Shown piece after piece: positions 12,702-24,700 of a stretch of DNA of 64,000 bases; within the stretch, counting starts at the first letter, position 1, and every line of letters begins with the position of its first letter. The notes under the pieces are model-generated. The model made no database searches. It had not been told where the DNA came from and saw nothing but the letters and a program-made list of their open reading frames with translations. Both the position numbers and the translations under genes were made by a program. Origin of the DNA: Phytophthora quininea (lineage: Eukaryota; Oomycota; Peronosporomycetes; Peronosporales; Peronosporaceae); NCBI GenBank assembly GCA_011947345.1, contig JAAVTG010000548.1, positions 62,001 to 126,000 of the forward strand. Reading direction: 5' to 3'.

Positions 12702-12910
12702 TGGCAGCTATTCCAGACAATCACGTTGATGTGGTAAAGTTTTTGCTGGAGAAAGGAGCGAGAGCAGATATCGAAGGCCCTGACGAAGCCACTGCTTTGG
12801 CTATTGTCTTGGCACGTAAGCGCTACGTCATCGCGAAGCTCCTCGATTGTTGCGCCTAAAGAATAGTTGTTCTTTCGAAGCGGGAGTTTTTATTTCGACG
12901 GTCATGGGTC

Positions 12911-13320
12911 CTACTCCCGGGCAACCGCTCTTCTGACTAGCTTTTCCAGGTAAGTGTGGTAGTACTTGCTCTCCGCCGGGGACCATTTTTGAAAATCGGC
13001 ATCGGTGTACTTGTGTCCTCTCCGTGTCAGCGTCTTTAGCACGTACGCGGGACTCCTGCCCTATTGAACCCACGCATGTGCTCTCGCCGACATTCTCTCG
13101 GTGGACATTGCCTGTTGATCGTCGACGGGAGGTCGCATTTGGAATGCTCCCACGAGTACAATTTTATCGTCAAACCTGGCCGCATACTTCTTGTAGACTC
13201 CCGCGACTTAGTTCAGCCCCAATGCCATCCAGACATCGTACGTGGTGGTGCCTTGTTTAAGCCATTTAGCCAGTCGATACTCTCTGGGGCTTCTTCTCCT
13301 GCAGCATTGCGTTCAGAGTA
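12911..13320 (-). pseudogene. WY-module effector relic (copy B)
   Basis: Reading leftward from about 13300, one frame gives a WY-type module (GTTTYDVWMALGLN), then a stop, then VYKKYAARFDD and a C-terminus with YTDADFQKW and YYHTYLEKLV ending at TAG 12911-12913. The spacing of W, dVW-aLgl and Y residues is that of the WY fold of RXLR effectors, the host-targeted secreted proteins of Phytophthora. There are at least two internal stops and no signal peptide or RXLR motif, so only the 3' half of an old gene survives. It sits tail-to-tail with ankyrin gene B, as in copy A. Confidence 0.6.
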
Positions 13321-13409
13321 ACGTATGGTAAATATTTGATGATTAATAGCCTCTTAATAAGAATAACTGCAATTCTGAATAGGAATGATTCACCAAAATT
13401 TGGAACCGT

Positions 13410-14795
13410 ATGGAAGCTCCGACGAAGACCCGCAAGACGCGCTACTGCTTCCGCCAGGGCGACGACTTGGCGCTGATGCAGACGGCGCTGGCGCACCCGG
13501 ATGCGGCCAGCTCCACCGGGAAGAAGCGCATGGCCGCATGGGACGCCATTACCGCCGTCCTGAACGATCGAGGCATCTTGGCCGCCACGCCATCGCTAGT
13601 TTGTCGCGTGCAGCGGCTAATGGACAAACTCAACGAGGAAGTCACACAGGGAAAACAACCTGAAAGTATGGTGTTAAATATTTATTTATATAAAAACTTA
13701 AAGAAAATATGTACTAACGTGTCCTGTCCAGGTTTCACTGAAGTGGAGCGTCTTCTTGTGCAATTTGAACAATTGAAGAAGTCTGATGGACAAAATCTGC
13801 CGTCTGGTACTGCTTCATTGGAAGCTGGGCCCAATTCTGAGCTGGAGGATGAAGTCAATGTCGACAGGGCGGAGGAACTTGCAGAGCCCCTGCCCTCGTC
13901 AAGACGATCTTTAATGTCGCCGGCGACGACGCCAGTCGAGAATTCTACGAATGGGCAAATAAATCGAAAGAATAAGTTCGCATTTCGAGAGGAGCACGAC
14001 GTCTTGTTGCTGAAGGAGGTGCTGGCATACCAAAACTTTGTGGTAGACTCAATTGGGCAGCAGCGGATCAACTGGACCAAGATCACTGCGTCAATGAACA
14101 GCAACGGTGTGTATGCACAGACACACTCCCTGCAGACGCATTTGCTGTTGATGGTGGGGGCATACCGCAGTCGAGTGAGCACCCTCGATAAAAACCATTT
14201 GTCAGAGAAAGATGCGCTGTTACAAACGTACTGATGGCAACTGGATCAAGAAACGCAGGCTACTGAGAACCGAGAGAGCACGTTTGGACAGCGTACAGCT
14301 CCTTCAGCGACCACAATCACTACTGAAATGCCAGAAACGCTAAGGAATGAGGACCTCCTTGAACTTGAGGGAGATCGTGCCACCCACGAGGTTGTGAACC
14401 AGTCCACAGTAGTCGAATATCCCCGACGCAGCGTCCAAAGTGCAGACCAGTTAACTCTGGAGCAAGTTCAGTTACAGACTCGGGAACAAGAGCAGCATCA
14501 GGCAAAGACGATCGCAACTGGGACGGCTGAACCCGGTGAACCTGCCGCAAAGAAACAGAAGACAACTGTCGAGGACATTTTTCGGCGCTTTGTCAGCGAG
14601 CAAAACAAACTTCGGAAGGAGGAGCTGGCGTATAAGAAAGCTAACTGCACGGCGCAGCAAGATCTGCAGCGACAAGCCCTGGCTCTTCAAAGGCAAGCGT
14701 TGGAGGTGCAAGACAAAGCACTAGAACTGGGTCGACAAGATCAAGTAAGGTGGCAACGAAATCAAGTTGGCGTCCGTGGTCAGTGCTCTTTGTGA
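13410..14795 (+). CDS. SANT/Myb-like DNA-binding protein with one in-frame stop
   Basis: The protein starts MEAPTKTRKTRYCFRQGDD and has two similar helical modules: residues about 10-85 (W-AI, RVQRLMDKL) and about 190-260 (FREEHDVLLLKEVL, NWTKI). Both resemble SANT/Myb-like domains of the kind found in multicopy oomycete proteins. A 66-nt intron (13666-13731) with a ctaac branch-like sequence is likely; it also happens to be open in frame. A TGA at 14232-14234 interrupts the frame, which then stays open to 14795. The downstream part is Gln/Glu-rich and coiled-coil-like (LQRQALALQRQALEVQDKAL), as expected for the same gene. Such proteins are often transposon-associated. Transcription-factor-like DNA binding is an inference. 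Confidence 0.65.
13666..13731 (+). other. Probable intron in the SANT-like gene
   Basis: A GTATGG donor follows phase 1, and a gtactaacg branch-like site lies shortly before a CCTGTCCAG acceptor. The AT-rich 66 nt interrupt an otherwise GC-rich coding region, and splicing preserves the frame. Confidence 0.65.
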
Positions 14796-16248
14796 TCGCG
14801 GTAATTATTTATTGAGGTACGGGGAAATATTCATTGTCGAATTCAGTGGCGATTTCACTCGGAGGCATGGAAAGCGCTTATGCTAGCCGACGGCGGTGCT
14901 GGATTCATCTTTGAGTACGAAAACGTTAACTTCCGATGACAACGAGGCTCTCCAATTCTCGACTATCCTTCCAAATTTTAGATCTGCCGAGCAAATCCCC
15001 AAGGCAGTTCTGGCAAGATGCATTCCGCGAATCGATACAGATTACCATCGCGGCAGATTACATTGTGTGGCGACGTGGGACAGTCAAGGGACAATTTTTT
15101 CCGATGCTGACGAGCTTGGTCTAGCGTGTTAACACTTTGCAGTTCTGCTGCCGGCAGTTCGACGTGTCTCCTTTGATGATACTTGCACTATGAGATTCAA
15201 GCGTCTGAATCCGAGCATGTTAAGCAAAATGTTGGTTTTCGTTCTCACGCAAGCTGCAAGAAGATCGCGAGCGCTTGGACAGCTGTTCCCGACTTGACTT
15301 CCGACCTCAGTTTGCGCCGTCGATTTGAGCATCAAGCTGTCACCGAGGTTTAGGTAAAAATTGGAATGACGAACATCCTGGGCTGTGCTCAAAAGAACCA
15401 AAATTTTGGCAGCATTGCGCTGGGGAGCTGCGATTTCACTGTGCGGCACCTGAAGCAGGTATACCGGCAGCAAAAGGCATTCTTTATGTGTGTGGTTGAC
15501 GCTGCTTCGCAGTCTCACTGTGCACAGTCTGGTACGTGATTTTGAGTCCTTGTCCAGCCAGCCAAGCCGGCTACAACGTCCACCTTCTCAGTCATCTTCT
15601 GAAAAATGCAAGAGCGTGTCGTGCGGCCTGCTCAGGCACAATGCCAACATTTTTGTCAAAGCAGAAATTTTCGTTCGAGCCGTACATCTTTTCGAGTTAC
15701 GGCTCTCACGTTTGTAATCGTCGGCAGCATCTGTTTTGGCGACTTCAGACTGAACTACACGACCGTCGGGAGCGAAAATGACGACTTGGAAATAGTTTAG
15801 CCGCGGTCTGCGGCTACCACTTTGTGCAGCCTTCGCGGCGGACCGCAGCAACTTTGTGTTCCAAGTTGACGTCTCAAAGAGCGGGTCTGAACCAAGAACC
15901 AAAACTCGTTCATCGCGTCGGCCAAATTTTGAACTTCCCGCTTTTATCTCGATCGTGCGTATGAAATAATGAGTCAAATCGGCTCGACGATCGTCTGACT
16001 GTCGAGTTGATATTGTCGCTCGTTCCCGCGTCGACACATTTGGGGCCCCAGTATGTGCCGTTTGAAGCCGCAGAGTAGGCAGACTGGTCGAAACCAAGCA
16101 GACACCGGGAGGTCTCAAATCTTGATCGTTTTCCCCACCAAAGCCACACAAATTCCGCCATTTCGCAAAGAGCTACGGGACCGAGGAGATATCATTAACC
16201 GCCGCGCTGATCGTCGTTGTTTCTGTTGCGTTGTGGCATTCAGCAGTC
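14796..16248. other. Intergenic region with no recognised gene
   Basis: Frames on both strands are open for up to about 187 codons (minus strand 15588-16151), but none shows a recognisable domain. Base composition falls relative to the neighbouring genes. It may hold old transposon debris. Confidence 0.4.
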
Positions 16249-18131
16249 TATGGTTCATCCCCGGCCCCTTTGACGTCCGTGGTCGTCGTTTGCAACTCCA
16301 ACAGCCGCGTTTCAGCTCTCCCTCGCGTGTTAGACACCATCAGCGAGTTTCTCGACCGTTCTGCGCGGTTGACTCTTCCAGAAGCGTGTGGATTCGACTC
16401 CCAGGATGGAGCGCTGCGGTTAGTGAAGCGAGTAGTAATTTACGAAGCGATTGAGGCGGCTGTAGCGGAAGAAATCATCGCGAAAGAGGCGAAAGTGAAG
16501 GCAAGGTCTCGGCATGACTTCTCGGCTGCTTTAACACTACGGAAACGCGGCGATAAATTCTTCCAGCAGCGGCAATTTACGTACGGGATGGCACGTGCAG
16601 CAGCGAGGGAGATATGCGCGTGCTGGAGTATTTATTGAAGCAATTCCCCAACTGCTACGTGACGCTTGCGGTTGAAGAAGCAGCGAAGAATGGCCACTTG
16701 GACGTGTTGCAGTGGCTGCATCGGCTCAACATGAAGGCTGGTAAGGACAAGCTGAACGTTTTCTGGGGCTCTCGTGAATTATTTTACGCCGGCCAGAACG
16801 GCCATCTCCATGTCGTCGAATGGCTGCAGCAGAACACGAATCCGACCCCGACGCACATGTTTTTCGTGACGTTGGAAGAAGCAGCGAAGAATGGCGACTT
16901 GCGGATGGTGCAATGGCTTTGTGAGGTTCGAGACGAACAGTCTTCGTATGCTGCAGTGTTAGCAGCTAGTAGTGGACATTTAGAAGTGCTGAAATGGCTG
17001 CGAGGGAATTTGTTCAGTTCGTCTCCGTCGGCGTCGATGGACGACGCAGCAGCCAACGGCCATTTGGACGTGCTCAAGTGGCTGCAGACCAACGCTGGGT
17101 ATACGACGCCGGCGGCGATGAACAAGGCGGCGGGGAACGGCCATCTGGCGGTGGTGCAGTGGTTGCATCAGCACCGACGGGAAGGCTGCACGACGGCGGC
17201 GATGGACGTGGCTGCTGCCAACGGCCACTTGGATATGGTGCAGTGGTTGCACGAGAACCGCAAGGAAGGCTGCACGAAAGCCGCGATGGACGAGGCCGCC
17301 ACGCACGGCCATTTGGAGATCGTCAAGTGGCTGCATCTGAATCGTAAGGAAGGTTGTTCGACGCGAGCGATGGACGGCGCCGCGATGAATGGCCATTTGG
17401 GGATTGTGCAGTGGCTGCACAGCAGTCGGAAAGAAGGCTGTACGACGGCAGCGATGGACGGCGCGGCTCGAGCGAACCACGTGAAGGTGTTGGAGTGGCT
17501 GCAGAAGAACCGTCGAGAGGGCTGCACGCTCGGAGCGATGAACCTGGCAGCTCGCAACGGACACTTGGGAGTGGTGCAGTGGCTGCATAAGAGTCGGAAG
17601 GAAGGCTGCACGAAGGACGCGATGGACCAGGCCGCAGCACACGGCCACTTGGCGGTGGTGCAGTGGCTGCACTGGAACCGGAAGGAAGGGTGTACGAAGA
17701 ACGCGATGGATCGAGCGGCCGGTGGAGGGTTTCTAGACGTAGTCAAGTGGTTGCACTCGCATCGGTCGGAGGGCTGCACGACTGCGGCGATGGACAATGC
17801 TGCAGCGAGAGGTTTTCTTGACGTGTTGCAGTGGCTGCACGAGTATCGGACGGAGGGTTGTACTGGTGCAGCGATGGATAACGCAGCGTCGGGAGGTCAC
17901 TTTGAGGTGTTGTTGTTTCTTCACGGAGAGCGGTCGGAGGGCTGTACGGCGAAAGCTTTCGTGAACGCGACGAGTGCGGACGAGTTGGAGATTCTGCAGT
18001 GGCTGTTCCAACATTACGCGAAGCAATTCGGTCGCGACCCTCTTCAGCTGTATGCGTTTGATAAGTTCTACACGTTGCGATGGCTGAAAGAAAAGGTGAA
18101 GGCGGAACACGGTCACGGTGGACATAGGTAG
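16249..18131 (+). CDS. WLH-type ankyrin-like repeat protein, plus-strand copy
   Basis: After an N-terminal region of about 120 residues (LPRVLDTISEFLDRSARL, conserved with the inverted partner), the protein consists of about 15 repeats of roughly 27 residues. The pattern is A-M--AA--GHL-VVQWLH--R-EGCT, an ankyrin-like repeat lacking the long hairpin. Such repeats form scaffolds; I see no other domain. The ATG at 16249 is proposed by comparison with the partner start at 20554. Two one-base frame breaks lie in a T-run (16269-16271) and a G-run (16607-16609); an uninterrupted 505-residue frame runs from 16614 to the stop at 18131. The C-terminus after QHYAKQF differs from the partner. Confidence 0.75.
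16945..18017 (+). repeat. Inverted repeat, left arm
   Basis: Every position x here pairs with 36840 minus x on the other strand, with no indels across 1,073 bp and only a handful of substitutions (I noted about five to eight). Identity drops abruptly outside the arm, inside the same coding sequence on both sides. Confidence 0.92.
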
Positions 18132-18702
18132 GAGGTTTATATGAGTCGGCTTGCCCAGCATTATTCAATTAGGATGTGCTTAGACTTGCTGAACTGACGA
18201 GGGAAGTAGTTAGGGAAATAGATGATGATGGCTCGTAATGCAGCGAAGGTGGCAAGTAAGACAGAAAAAATAGACGACGTGGTGAACGTCTTAACAAACA
18301 AAACTCACAAGAAATACAGAAAGTAGTAGATTAATTAAACCGCAAGTCGGCTATTGAATAGACGCCGTTTGTTAGCGTGAGGACACTGCACAATCAACGG
18401 AATCTATCTCGACACTTGCCCGCATTTCAAGTCTTCCCGATCCTCTCCGATGCTGCGGATGACTAACAGCCTTGTTAGTGATCAAAGCTTTCCCGTTACA
18501 ATATAAACCTGTTTATTTATTGTGTTTTACCTGAAACTAGCGCCTGACGCACATGTGGAATTGATATATTCTGCAAGGAGTTATGCTACTGGGCCCTAAC
18601 TATCCTACCTCCCTAGAAATAAATAAACTCGACATCGATGCCACGCTTCGATCCAAACTCACGACAAAGTTCGGCCTTATACAACCGGCCTACCACATTC
18701 AA
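18132..18702. other. Spacer between tail-to-tail ankyrin-like genes
   Basis: 571 bp of AT-richer sequence with no gene recognised. It separates the stop of the plus-strand gene from the stop of the minus-strand gene and forms most of the loop of the large inverted repeat. It should contain both polyadenylation regions. Confidence 0.6.
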
Positions 18703-20554
18703 TCAAATGAGACGTTCGCTCTCCGGAAGATCATCCAAACCAGCCTCATGTTTCAGCCACTGCAAGGTATAAAACTTTCCCAGCGCAAACAGTTGCAGAC
18801 GATCATTACCAAACCGTGTGCGGTAATGTTGGAACAGCCACTGCAGAATCTCCAACTCGTCCGCACTCGTCGCGTTCACGAAAGCTTTCGCCGTACAGCC
18901 CTCCGACCGCTCTCCGTGAAGAAACAGCAACACCTCAAAGTGACCTCCCGACGCTGCGTTATCCATCGCTGCACCAGTACAACCCTCCGTCCGATACTCG
19001 TGCAGCCACTGCAACACGTCAAGAAAACCTCTCGCTGCAGCATTGTCCATCGCCGCAGTCGTGCAGCCCTCCGACCGATGCGAGTGCAACCACTTGACTA
19101 CGTCTAGAAACCCTCCACCGGCCGCTCGATCCATCGCGTTCTTCGTACACCCTTCCTTCCGGTTCCAGTGCAGCCACTGCACCACCGCCAAGTGGCCGTG
19201 TGCTGCGGCCTGGTCCATCGCGTCCTTCGTGCAGCCTTCCTTCCGACTCTTATGCAGCCACTGCACCACTCCCAAGTGTCCGTTGCGAGCTGCCAGGTTC
19301 ATCGCTCCGAGCGTGCAGCCCTCTCGACGGTTCTTCTGCAGCCACTCCAACACCTTCACGTGGTTCGCCCGAGCCGCGCCGTCCATCGCTGCCGTCGTAC
19401 AGCCTTCTTTCCGACTGCTGTGCAGCCACTGCACAATCCCCAAATGGCCATTCATCGCGGCGCCGTCCATCGCTCGCGTCGAACAACCTTCCTTACGATT
19501 CAGATGCAGCCACTTGACGATCTCCAAATGGCCGTGCGTGGCGGCCTCGTCCATCGCGGCTCTCGTGCAGCCTTCCTTGCGGTTCTCGTGCAACCACTGC
19601 ACCATATCCAAGTGGCCGTTGGCAGCAGCCACGTCCATCGCCGCCGTCGTGCAGCCTTCCCGTCGGTGCTGATGCAACCACTGCACCACCGCCAGATGAC
19701 CGTTCCCCGCCGCCTTGTTCATCGCCGCCGGCGTCGTATACCCAGCGTTGGCCTGCAGCCACTTGAGCACGTCCAAATGGCCGTTGGCTGCTGCGTCGTC
19801 CATCGACGCCGACGGAGACGAACTGAACAAATTCCCTCGCAGCCATTTCAGCACTTCTAAATGTCCACTACTAGCTGCTAACACTGCAGCATACGGAGAC
19901 CATTCTCCTCGTACTTCACAGAGCCACTTGACCATCCTCAAATTCCCATTTCGCGCTGCTTCTTCCAGCGTCACGAAAAACATGTGAGTGGGTAGTGCCG
20001 TGGTGTGTTGTTGGAGCCACTGCACCACCTGCAAATGCCCGTTCTGACCGGCGTAAAAGAGTTCTTTAGCCCCCACAACACGTCGAGTTTGTGTTTTTCT
20101 TGGCGCAGAGTTTGTGTAGGAATTTCAGCACTTTTAAGTGTCCGAACTTGGCGGCTTCTTCGACTGCCTCGGTCACATAGCAGTTAGGGAACTGGTCCAA
20201 CAGCCACTGCATCACTTGCAAGTCTCCTCTCCGGGCGGCGTTCTTCATCCCCAACGTAAACGTCTTTTGTCGGAAATGTTGGTCTGTGTGTTTCCAAAGT
20301 GTTAGATTCACGGCAAGGTCATGTTGGACGTCCAACACTTTAGCTTTGGCGTTGGATAGCCGCACTTGGTCGTGCTGAGCCACGCGCTGGACGAGTCGCA
20401 GCGCGCCACTCCGACAGTCCAACCCGCAGGCTGCTGCCACCGTCCAGCGTGCCGAGCAGTCGAGGAATTCGCTCACGGTCTGCGTGATGTGGGGCAGCGA
20501 TGCGATGCCCAAGCGGGAGCGACACACCACCACGGCCGACGTGAGCGGGTCCAT
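18703..20554 (-). CDS. WLH-type ankyrin-like repeat protein, minus-strand copy
   Basis: The start at 20554 encodes MDPLTSAVVVCRSRLGIASL, followed by an N-terminal region homologous to the plus-strand copy. The same array of about 15 WLH repeats follows, with a divergent C-terminus (HEAGLDDLPESERLI). The N-terminal frame and the main frame (457 residues from 20076) are separated by two one-base discrepancies, in a T-run at 20088-20090 and a C-run at 20070-20074 on the plus strand. Upstream of 20554 the frame is open to 20827, but that extension has no counterpart in the paralogue. The pairing with 16249-18131 indicates a duplicated inverted gene pair. Confidence 0.75.
18823..19895 (-). repeat. 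Inverted repeat, right arm
   Basis: Partner of 16945-18017. The two arms are separated by 805 bp. The near identity includes third codon positions, whereas the flanking parts of the same two genes differ visibly at protein and DNA level. Confidence 0.92.
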
Positions 20555-21545
20555 TGTGTAGCGAGTGCGCTCGGTGGAGAAGAAGGTCGAATGAGAACGA
20601 GCGGTAAAGATACCCGGAACTATCCCAATATGATGTTCCTGCGCCCGACTGGTGATGGCGTTTACTTGGGGATTTGTATGAGTTTCCAGTCGGTCGCACG
20701 AGGATCTGTTTTTTTTTCGGTGCACGCACCAAATGGTTTGAATTTGATTCGCAAAGTCTCTTCTGCTGCGTCCTGAAGATGTTGGCGTATGTAACGAGCC
20801 AAGCGAGACTTGCAAGTGTCGAGGCAAGCCATGGGCTCCGATACATGTAGCGGAGACCCAGCGACTATTCTAACTGTGTGCTGACGAGTCATTTTCAACT
20901 GCTTTTCGATTTCCGGCGCTGAGGCGGCACCTCCTGGTTTGAAGCAGCCACAGAATTAGAGAAGGATTGGGGTGGTCGCAAACTACTTCATCTCGGTGTA
21001 TCCTACCTAGACTGCTCCAGGAGGCTTCTACTCGACAAGCAAGGCCAACACGACGCGCGTGCAGATTCGCCAGTGGATTTAAAGCCGTGCCGACAAGATT
21101 GGCAATGTTGCTCTCAGCCTCGAAGTGCTTGCCAGTGTAGAATCCATGCTTTGGTGACGATGCAACACGATACTCAAGTGCTGCTGCTGCTGCATAGTTC
21201 TAAGCTGCCTGCGCAGCCAAGTGAACTCCAAGAGATTTCTTTCAGCCGCGAGGGGTCTCAAGACGCGTGTCTGGCCGTATTTGCAGCCGCACGGACCACC
21301 AGGTCACTTCTGCTAAATCAAATTTTGCCACATAATGGAAGCGGAAGGAAGCCGATGTGAACCTCATCTCACAACTCGAGGGCGCCCCAAAGCGCGCTGC
21401 CAACAATATCTTGCAGAACATGACGTTGTGAACTTGTCACGCAGTACACAACGAACGATGTGAGACCGTGAAGGGTGACGACGTGTGTCGTCTTCAATCA
21501 GCTCAAGTCGAGAGCAGTGACTTCTCTAGCTAATAGCTAACAAGA
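20555..21545. other. Intergenic region
   Basis: Frames are open here on both strands (for example 20366-20776 plus) but mostly mirror the ankyrin-like gene start. From about 20890 to 21545 I see no gene. The region is bounded by the minus-strand ankyrin-like gene and a decayed relative on the plus strand. Confidence 0.4.
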
Positions 21546-22925
21546 ATGGTTTCTCCACCAGTTCGCACGACGACTCGGTTCGTGTGTCGCGATTGTCTAC
21601 CAAATTGTAAACCGGTAGTGGTCGACGCCGTGGACAGATTCCTGGATGATGAACTCAAGGACAGTCGAGTTTTCTCAGGCTGCATGTGAACGTGGAGATC
21701 CGATCGACGTCCTCAAGTTTTACTTACAGAGCACGACGACGAACTGGAAGCGGGCAGTCTTGCCAGCTATTCGAGGGAATCGCGTGCACATATTACAGTG
21801 GATTTCAAGAGACCGTCAAGACGATCGAGGACCGTGGCAATAAGAAACAAAGGACATGATGGAACTTGCTGCAGAGTGTGGCAGTGTTGAGATTACGAAG
21901 TGCCTACATGCAACTGATAGGGAAATTATTCCACCGAACTCATAAATGCTGCTGTGAACATGGCACAGTTCGCTTCGATCCAACTTCTAAACGAGAAGGA
22001 GTCAATTTTACGGCAGATTGTTTGTTCGAAGACAGCGTGGGCGTTTGCCAATGGCTACTCGATCATGGTGTGCGAACCTTCGACGACAACAATGTTCAGC
22101 ACGCTGCAGAGCGTGGCGGGTTGGAAACGATGAAACGGCTTCAAGAGCATTGCAAAACAATGTTCACTCCTCAAGTAGTGGAGGAGTCGCTTAGTTCTGG
22201 GAAACACGATGCGGTGGTGTGAGCAGTACGGTGGGAAATGTACAAATAATCTGATGAATGCTACTGCGAAGGAAGGCAATCTGGCGTTGCTTTAATGGCT
22301 TCAGCAAAATCGACAGGTAAGTTGCACGACCGAAGCCATGGACTCAGCAGCTGCTAGAGGATACCTTGTAAAGCGGCTGCATACAAACCGATCCGAAGGC
22401 TGCACCGCCAAAGTTATTGATGATGCTGTACGTTGTGGTCACCTAGACGTTAGTTCCTTGAGAACCGCACCGAGTGATACACAGACGAAGGAATGATTCA
22501 AGCTGCGTGGAATGGACATTTGAAAATGTCCTGCTTTCTCTACGATAATAACAGTAAATTCCTATCTCAAATCGTCAACCAGGCACTGCGAGATGTTGCT
22601 GAACGCGGTCACTTGGCGGTGATGATGTTCCTGATAGCAAGAGGGAGAGAGATTTTGAAGCTGGATTTCGGGTCAGGCTATTCGAGTGGATTCGGGAAAT
22701 GTTGGACAGAATGAGAGAACGCAGTACAAAGCAGCAGCAAAATGTGAGGTGCGAAATATTGGACTCACATATATCCAAAACGAGTCTGTCACATTTATGC
22801 TGAGCATCGTGTTAGAACGAGGATATCCAGAGTTGATCGAGTACTTCATCCAACACACCGATGACTTTGATTTCAAGAATCACATGAAAATTACTGCAAC
22901 CTACTCTATCATGCTGCTCAGATGA
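21546..22925 (+). pseudogene. Decayed WLH ankyrin-like gene
   Basis: Starting from an ATG at 21546, fragments in different frames keep the family pattern: FSQAACERGDPIDVLKFYL, VGVCQWLLDHGV, VQHAAERGGLETMKRLQEH, then TTEAMDSAAARGYL and SEGCTAKVIDDAVRCGHLDV, and finally DVAERGHLAVMMFLIARG. Several stops and frame changes separate them, and the repeats are more diverged than in the two genes at 16-20 kb, so this is an older paralogue. No intact frame longer than 118 codons remains. Confidence 0.7.
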
Positions 22926-23618
22926 CTACTAGAAAATAGTCCGCAGTTGGACATAGAGACTGCCAGGATTCTAGTGAACAACACCAACTTGTAGAAATCA
23001 TGCGTTTCCTGTCTGAAAGCGATCGATCACTCGGAACAAGCGGGTTCGTGGGTCAATTTGGAAAGGAATGCGTCATGCTGATCTTTCACGCTTGAATATT
23101 GACTTGTTTCGTGGCTGTGTGTGATATATTTCTTGGAGTCCGATTGAGGACGCGTCAAGTTACGCTTATCGGCATCTGTCTGAAAAAAATAGGGAAATTC
23201 AAACTCAGTAAGGCTTTATTCCGCTTAGAGGTAAAATATTTTTGCCTGTTGACAAACTCGACCTCTATGTAGTGTTCTCACTTAGCCGACGTGGTAACCA
23301 GAGTCGCGGCGCCATTGAACGTACCGACCGAGAAGCTTCTCGAACTTGTTGTACTCTTCGGGGTCAGATGACTGGCGAGGTCTGCCGACGAATAGCTGTG
23401 AAGCTAGTTCTTGAAGTGTTGAGTGACCTCACGATCGTTTTTAAAGCCTCCCCAAGCTTGCAGCAATCGTAGACCCATTTCTCTCTTCGTCATCGTCATC
23501 CTCGTCTTCGACGATTTTGGAGCTTCTCAGGAGTCCCCTCCAGTAGCTCCCGCCAAATCTCCATTAGCGACCGCCTTCGACGGCTAGTAGTAAGACGGAG
23601 ACAACGCGCATCGTTGAG
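22926..23618. other. Stretch without recognised gene
   Basis: Short open frames only. It links the decayed ankyrin-like gene to the next open frame and may be the remainder of that gene or its 3' region. Nothing specific is seen. Confidence 0.35.
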
Positions 23619-24086
23619 TTGATGAAGGGATTTGGTGGTGCTCGCTGTGAAGTAAATCGGAGAATGAGATTGTTGCAGGCAGTTCTATCTTCGGTTGCTG
23701 CCAACCACACAGCCAAGGAACTCGTTTTCAACCATGACGTGTGTAGTGATCTGTCGGACGCAATAGCTAAGCAACTTTGGCTGTTCACTCAGTGCTGCAA
23801 AATCGACTTGACAACACTTCAAAAACAGACCGCTGCAGCAATACAAAGGTTCTTGTCGGAAAGTAATCGAGCGTATATTATCAGCTACGTTCTGGAGCAC
23901 CCATACGATGATTGGGGACAAGTCGTGCTGTGGATTCTAGAGCATACGCAATTTCAAGATGCCGAAGCGAGGCGCGTGATATGTGGCGCAATTCACGAAG
24001 CTTCAGTCTCGACACGTCATTGGATTAGAACAAATATTGGGGACAAGGAACTTTGGCCTGAACTCAAGATTGCTCTTGGACAATGA
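23619..24086 (+). CDS. Unrecognised 155-codon open frame
   Basis: The frame starts MMKGFGGARCEVNRRMRLLQ and ends at 24086. It is helix-rich with no Gly/Pro-rich low complexity, has no signal peptide, and contains HPYDDWGQVVLWILEH. It follows the decayed WLH ankyrin-like gene on the same strand, so it could be a preserved 3' exon or C-terminal domain of that gene, or a separate small gene. I do not recognise the family. Amino-acid composition is protein-like, which favours real coding origin. Confidence 0.4.
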   Translation: MMKGFGGARCEVNRRMRLLQAVLSSVAANHTAKELVFNHDVCSDLSDAIAKQLWLFTQCCKIDLTTLQKQTAAAIQRFLSESNRAYIISYVLEHPYDDWGQVVLWILEHTQFQDAEARRVICGAIHEASVSTRHWIRTNIGDKELWPELKIALGQ

Positions 24087-24234
24087 TCAAGACATTGGTG
24101 GCCGTAGTTGGCAGTCTTCTAAATGTCTTGATATCGTAGTGCTTACCAATAACTTGGATTGATATGTGTCAATCAATAACAGTGTGTTTTTCGACTTGTC
24201 CTGTTTTCCGTTCTACTGAACATTACACTTCTTG

Positions 24235-24700
24235 AGAAAATGCTGGAAGTACTTGAAATTAGCTTGCCGAGCCAGCTCCGACTCCTTCACGGCACTCATT
24301 CCCAACGCATGCAGCACAAACCCCTCCGACCTTCTCGATTTCACCCAAATCTTGATTCTCGCTGAGAACTCAGCGTCCTTGGCAATTCCGATGGCAAAGG
24401 AGAGATTGAGAGAAAGATACTCGCCAATTTTGTAACTTTTGGTACATCTTGAACTTCTTGGAACTTTTACGCGACATCATAGTCAAGCCCACACATCGTA
24501 GCTAGTACGCCGTTGCTTGTACGGTACAAGTTGTACCAGCCATTCACCCGATGAAGGTTCGCGGGGTATCTCATCTTATCAACTACCAACTTGACCACCA
24601 CATCGTTCAGAGAGACCTCCTTCGTGCTCCAAATAGGAATTGGAGTCTCTAAGAACTTGTAGTATTTGCGATTGGGATATCAGAGATGGAAACAATTTTC
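24235..24700 (-). pseudogene. WY-effector C-terminal relic
   Basis: Reading leftward, one frame gives KYYKFLETPIPIWSTKEVSL, NDVVVKL and VNGWY; another gives SEGFVLHALGMSAVKESELA then NFKYFQHFLKKC. These match, block by block, the C-terminal half of the neighbouring effectors (for example FVLHALGLNSVKEESK and KYYDKFVETQIPIW at 29.6-36.2 kb). WY/LWY modules are the helical bundles of RXLR effectors. Stops and frame changes are frequent, and no N-terminus is preserved to the right of about 24700. It is not visible as one open frame, so automatic ORF calling would miss it. Confidence 0.65.

Noticed and set aside
15588..16151. 187-codon minus-strand frame
   Set aside because: No domain, no start context and overlap with open frames on the other strand. 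Left as unassigned intergenic sequence.
16980..17797. Minus-strand frames of 209-230 codons opposite the plus-strand WLH gene (and their mirror images at 19043-19860)
   Set aside because: They are antisense shadows of a GC-rich repeat gene, with the repeated pattern of the real frame and no independent domain.
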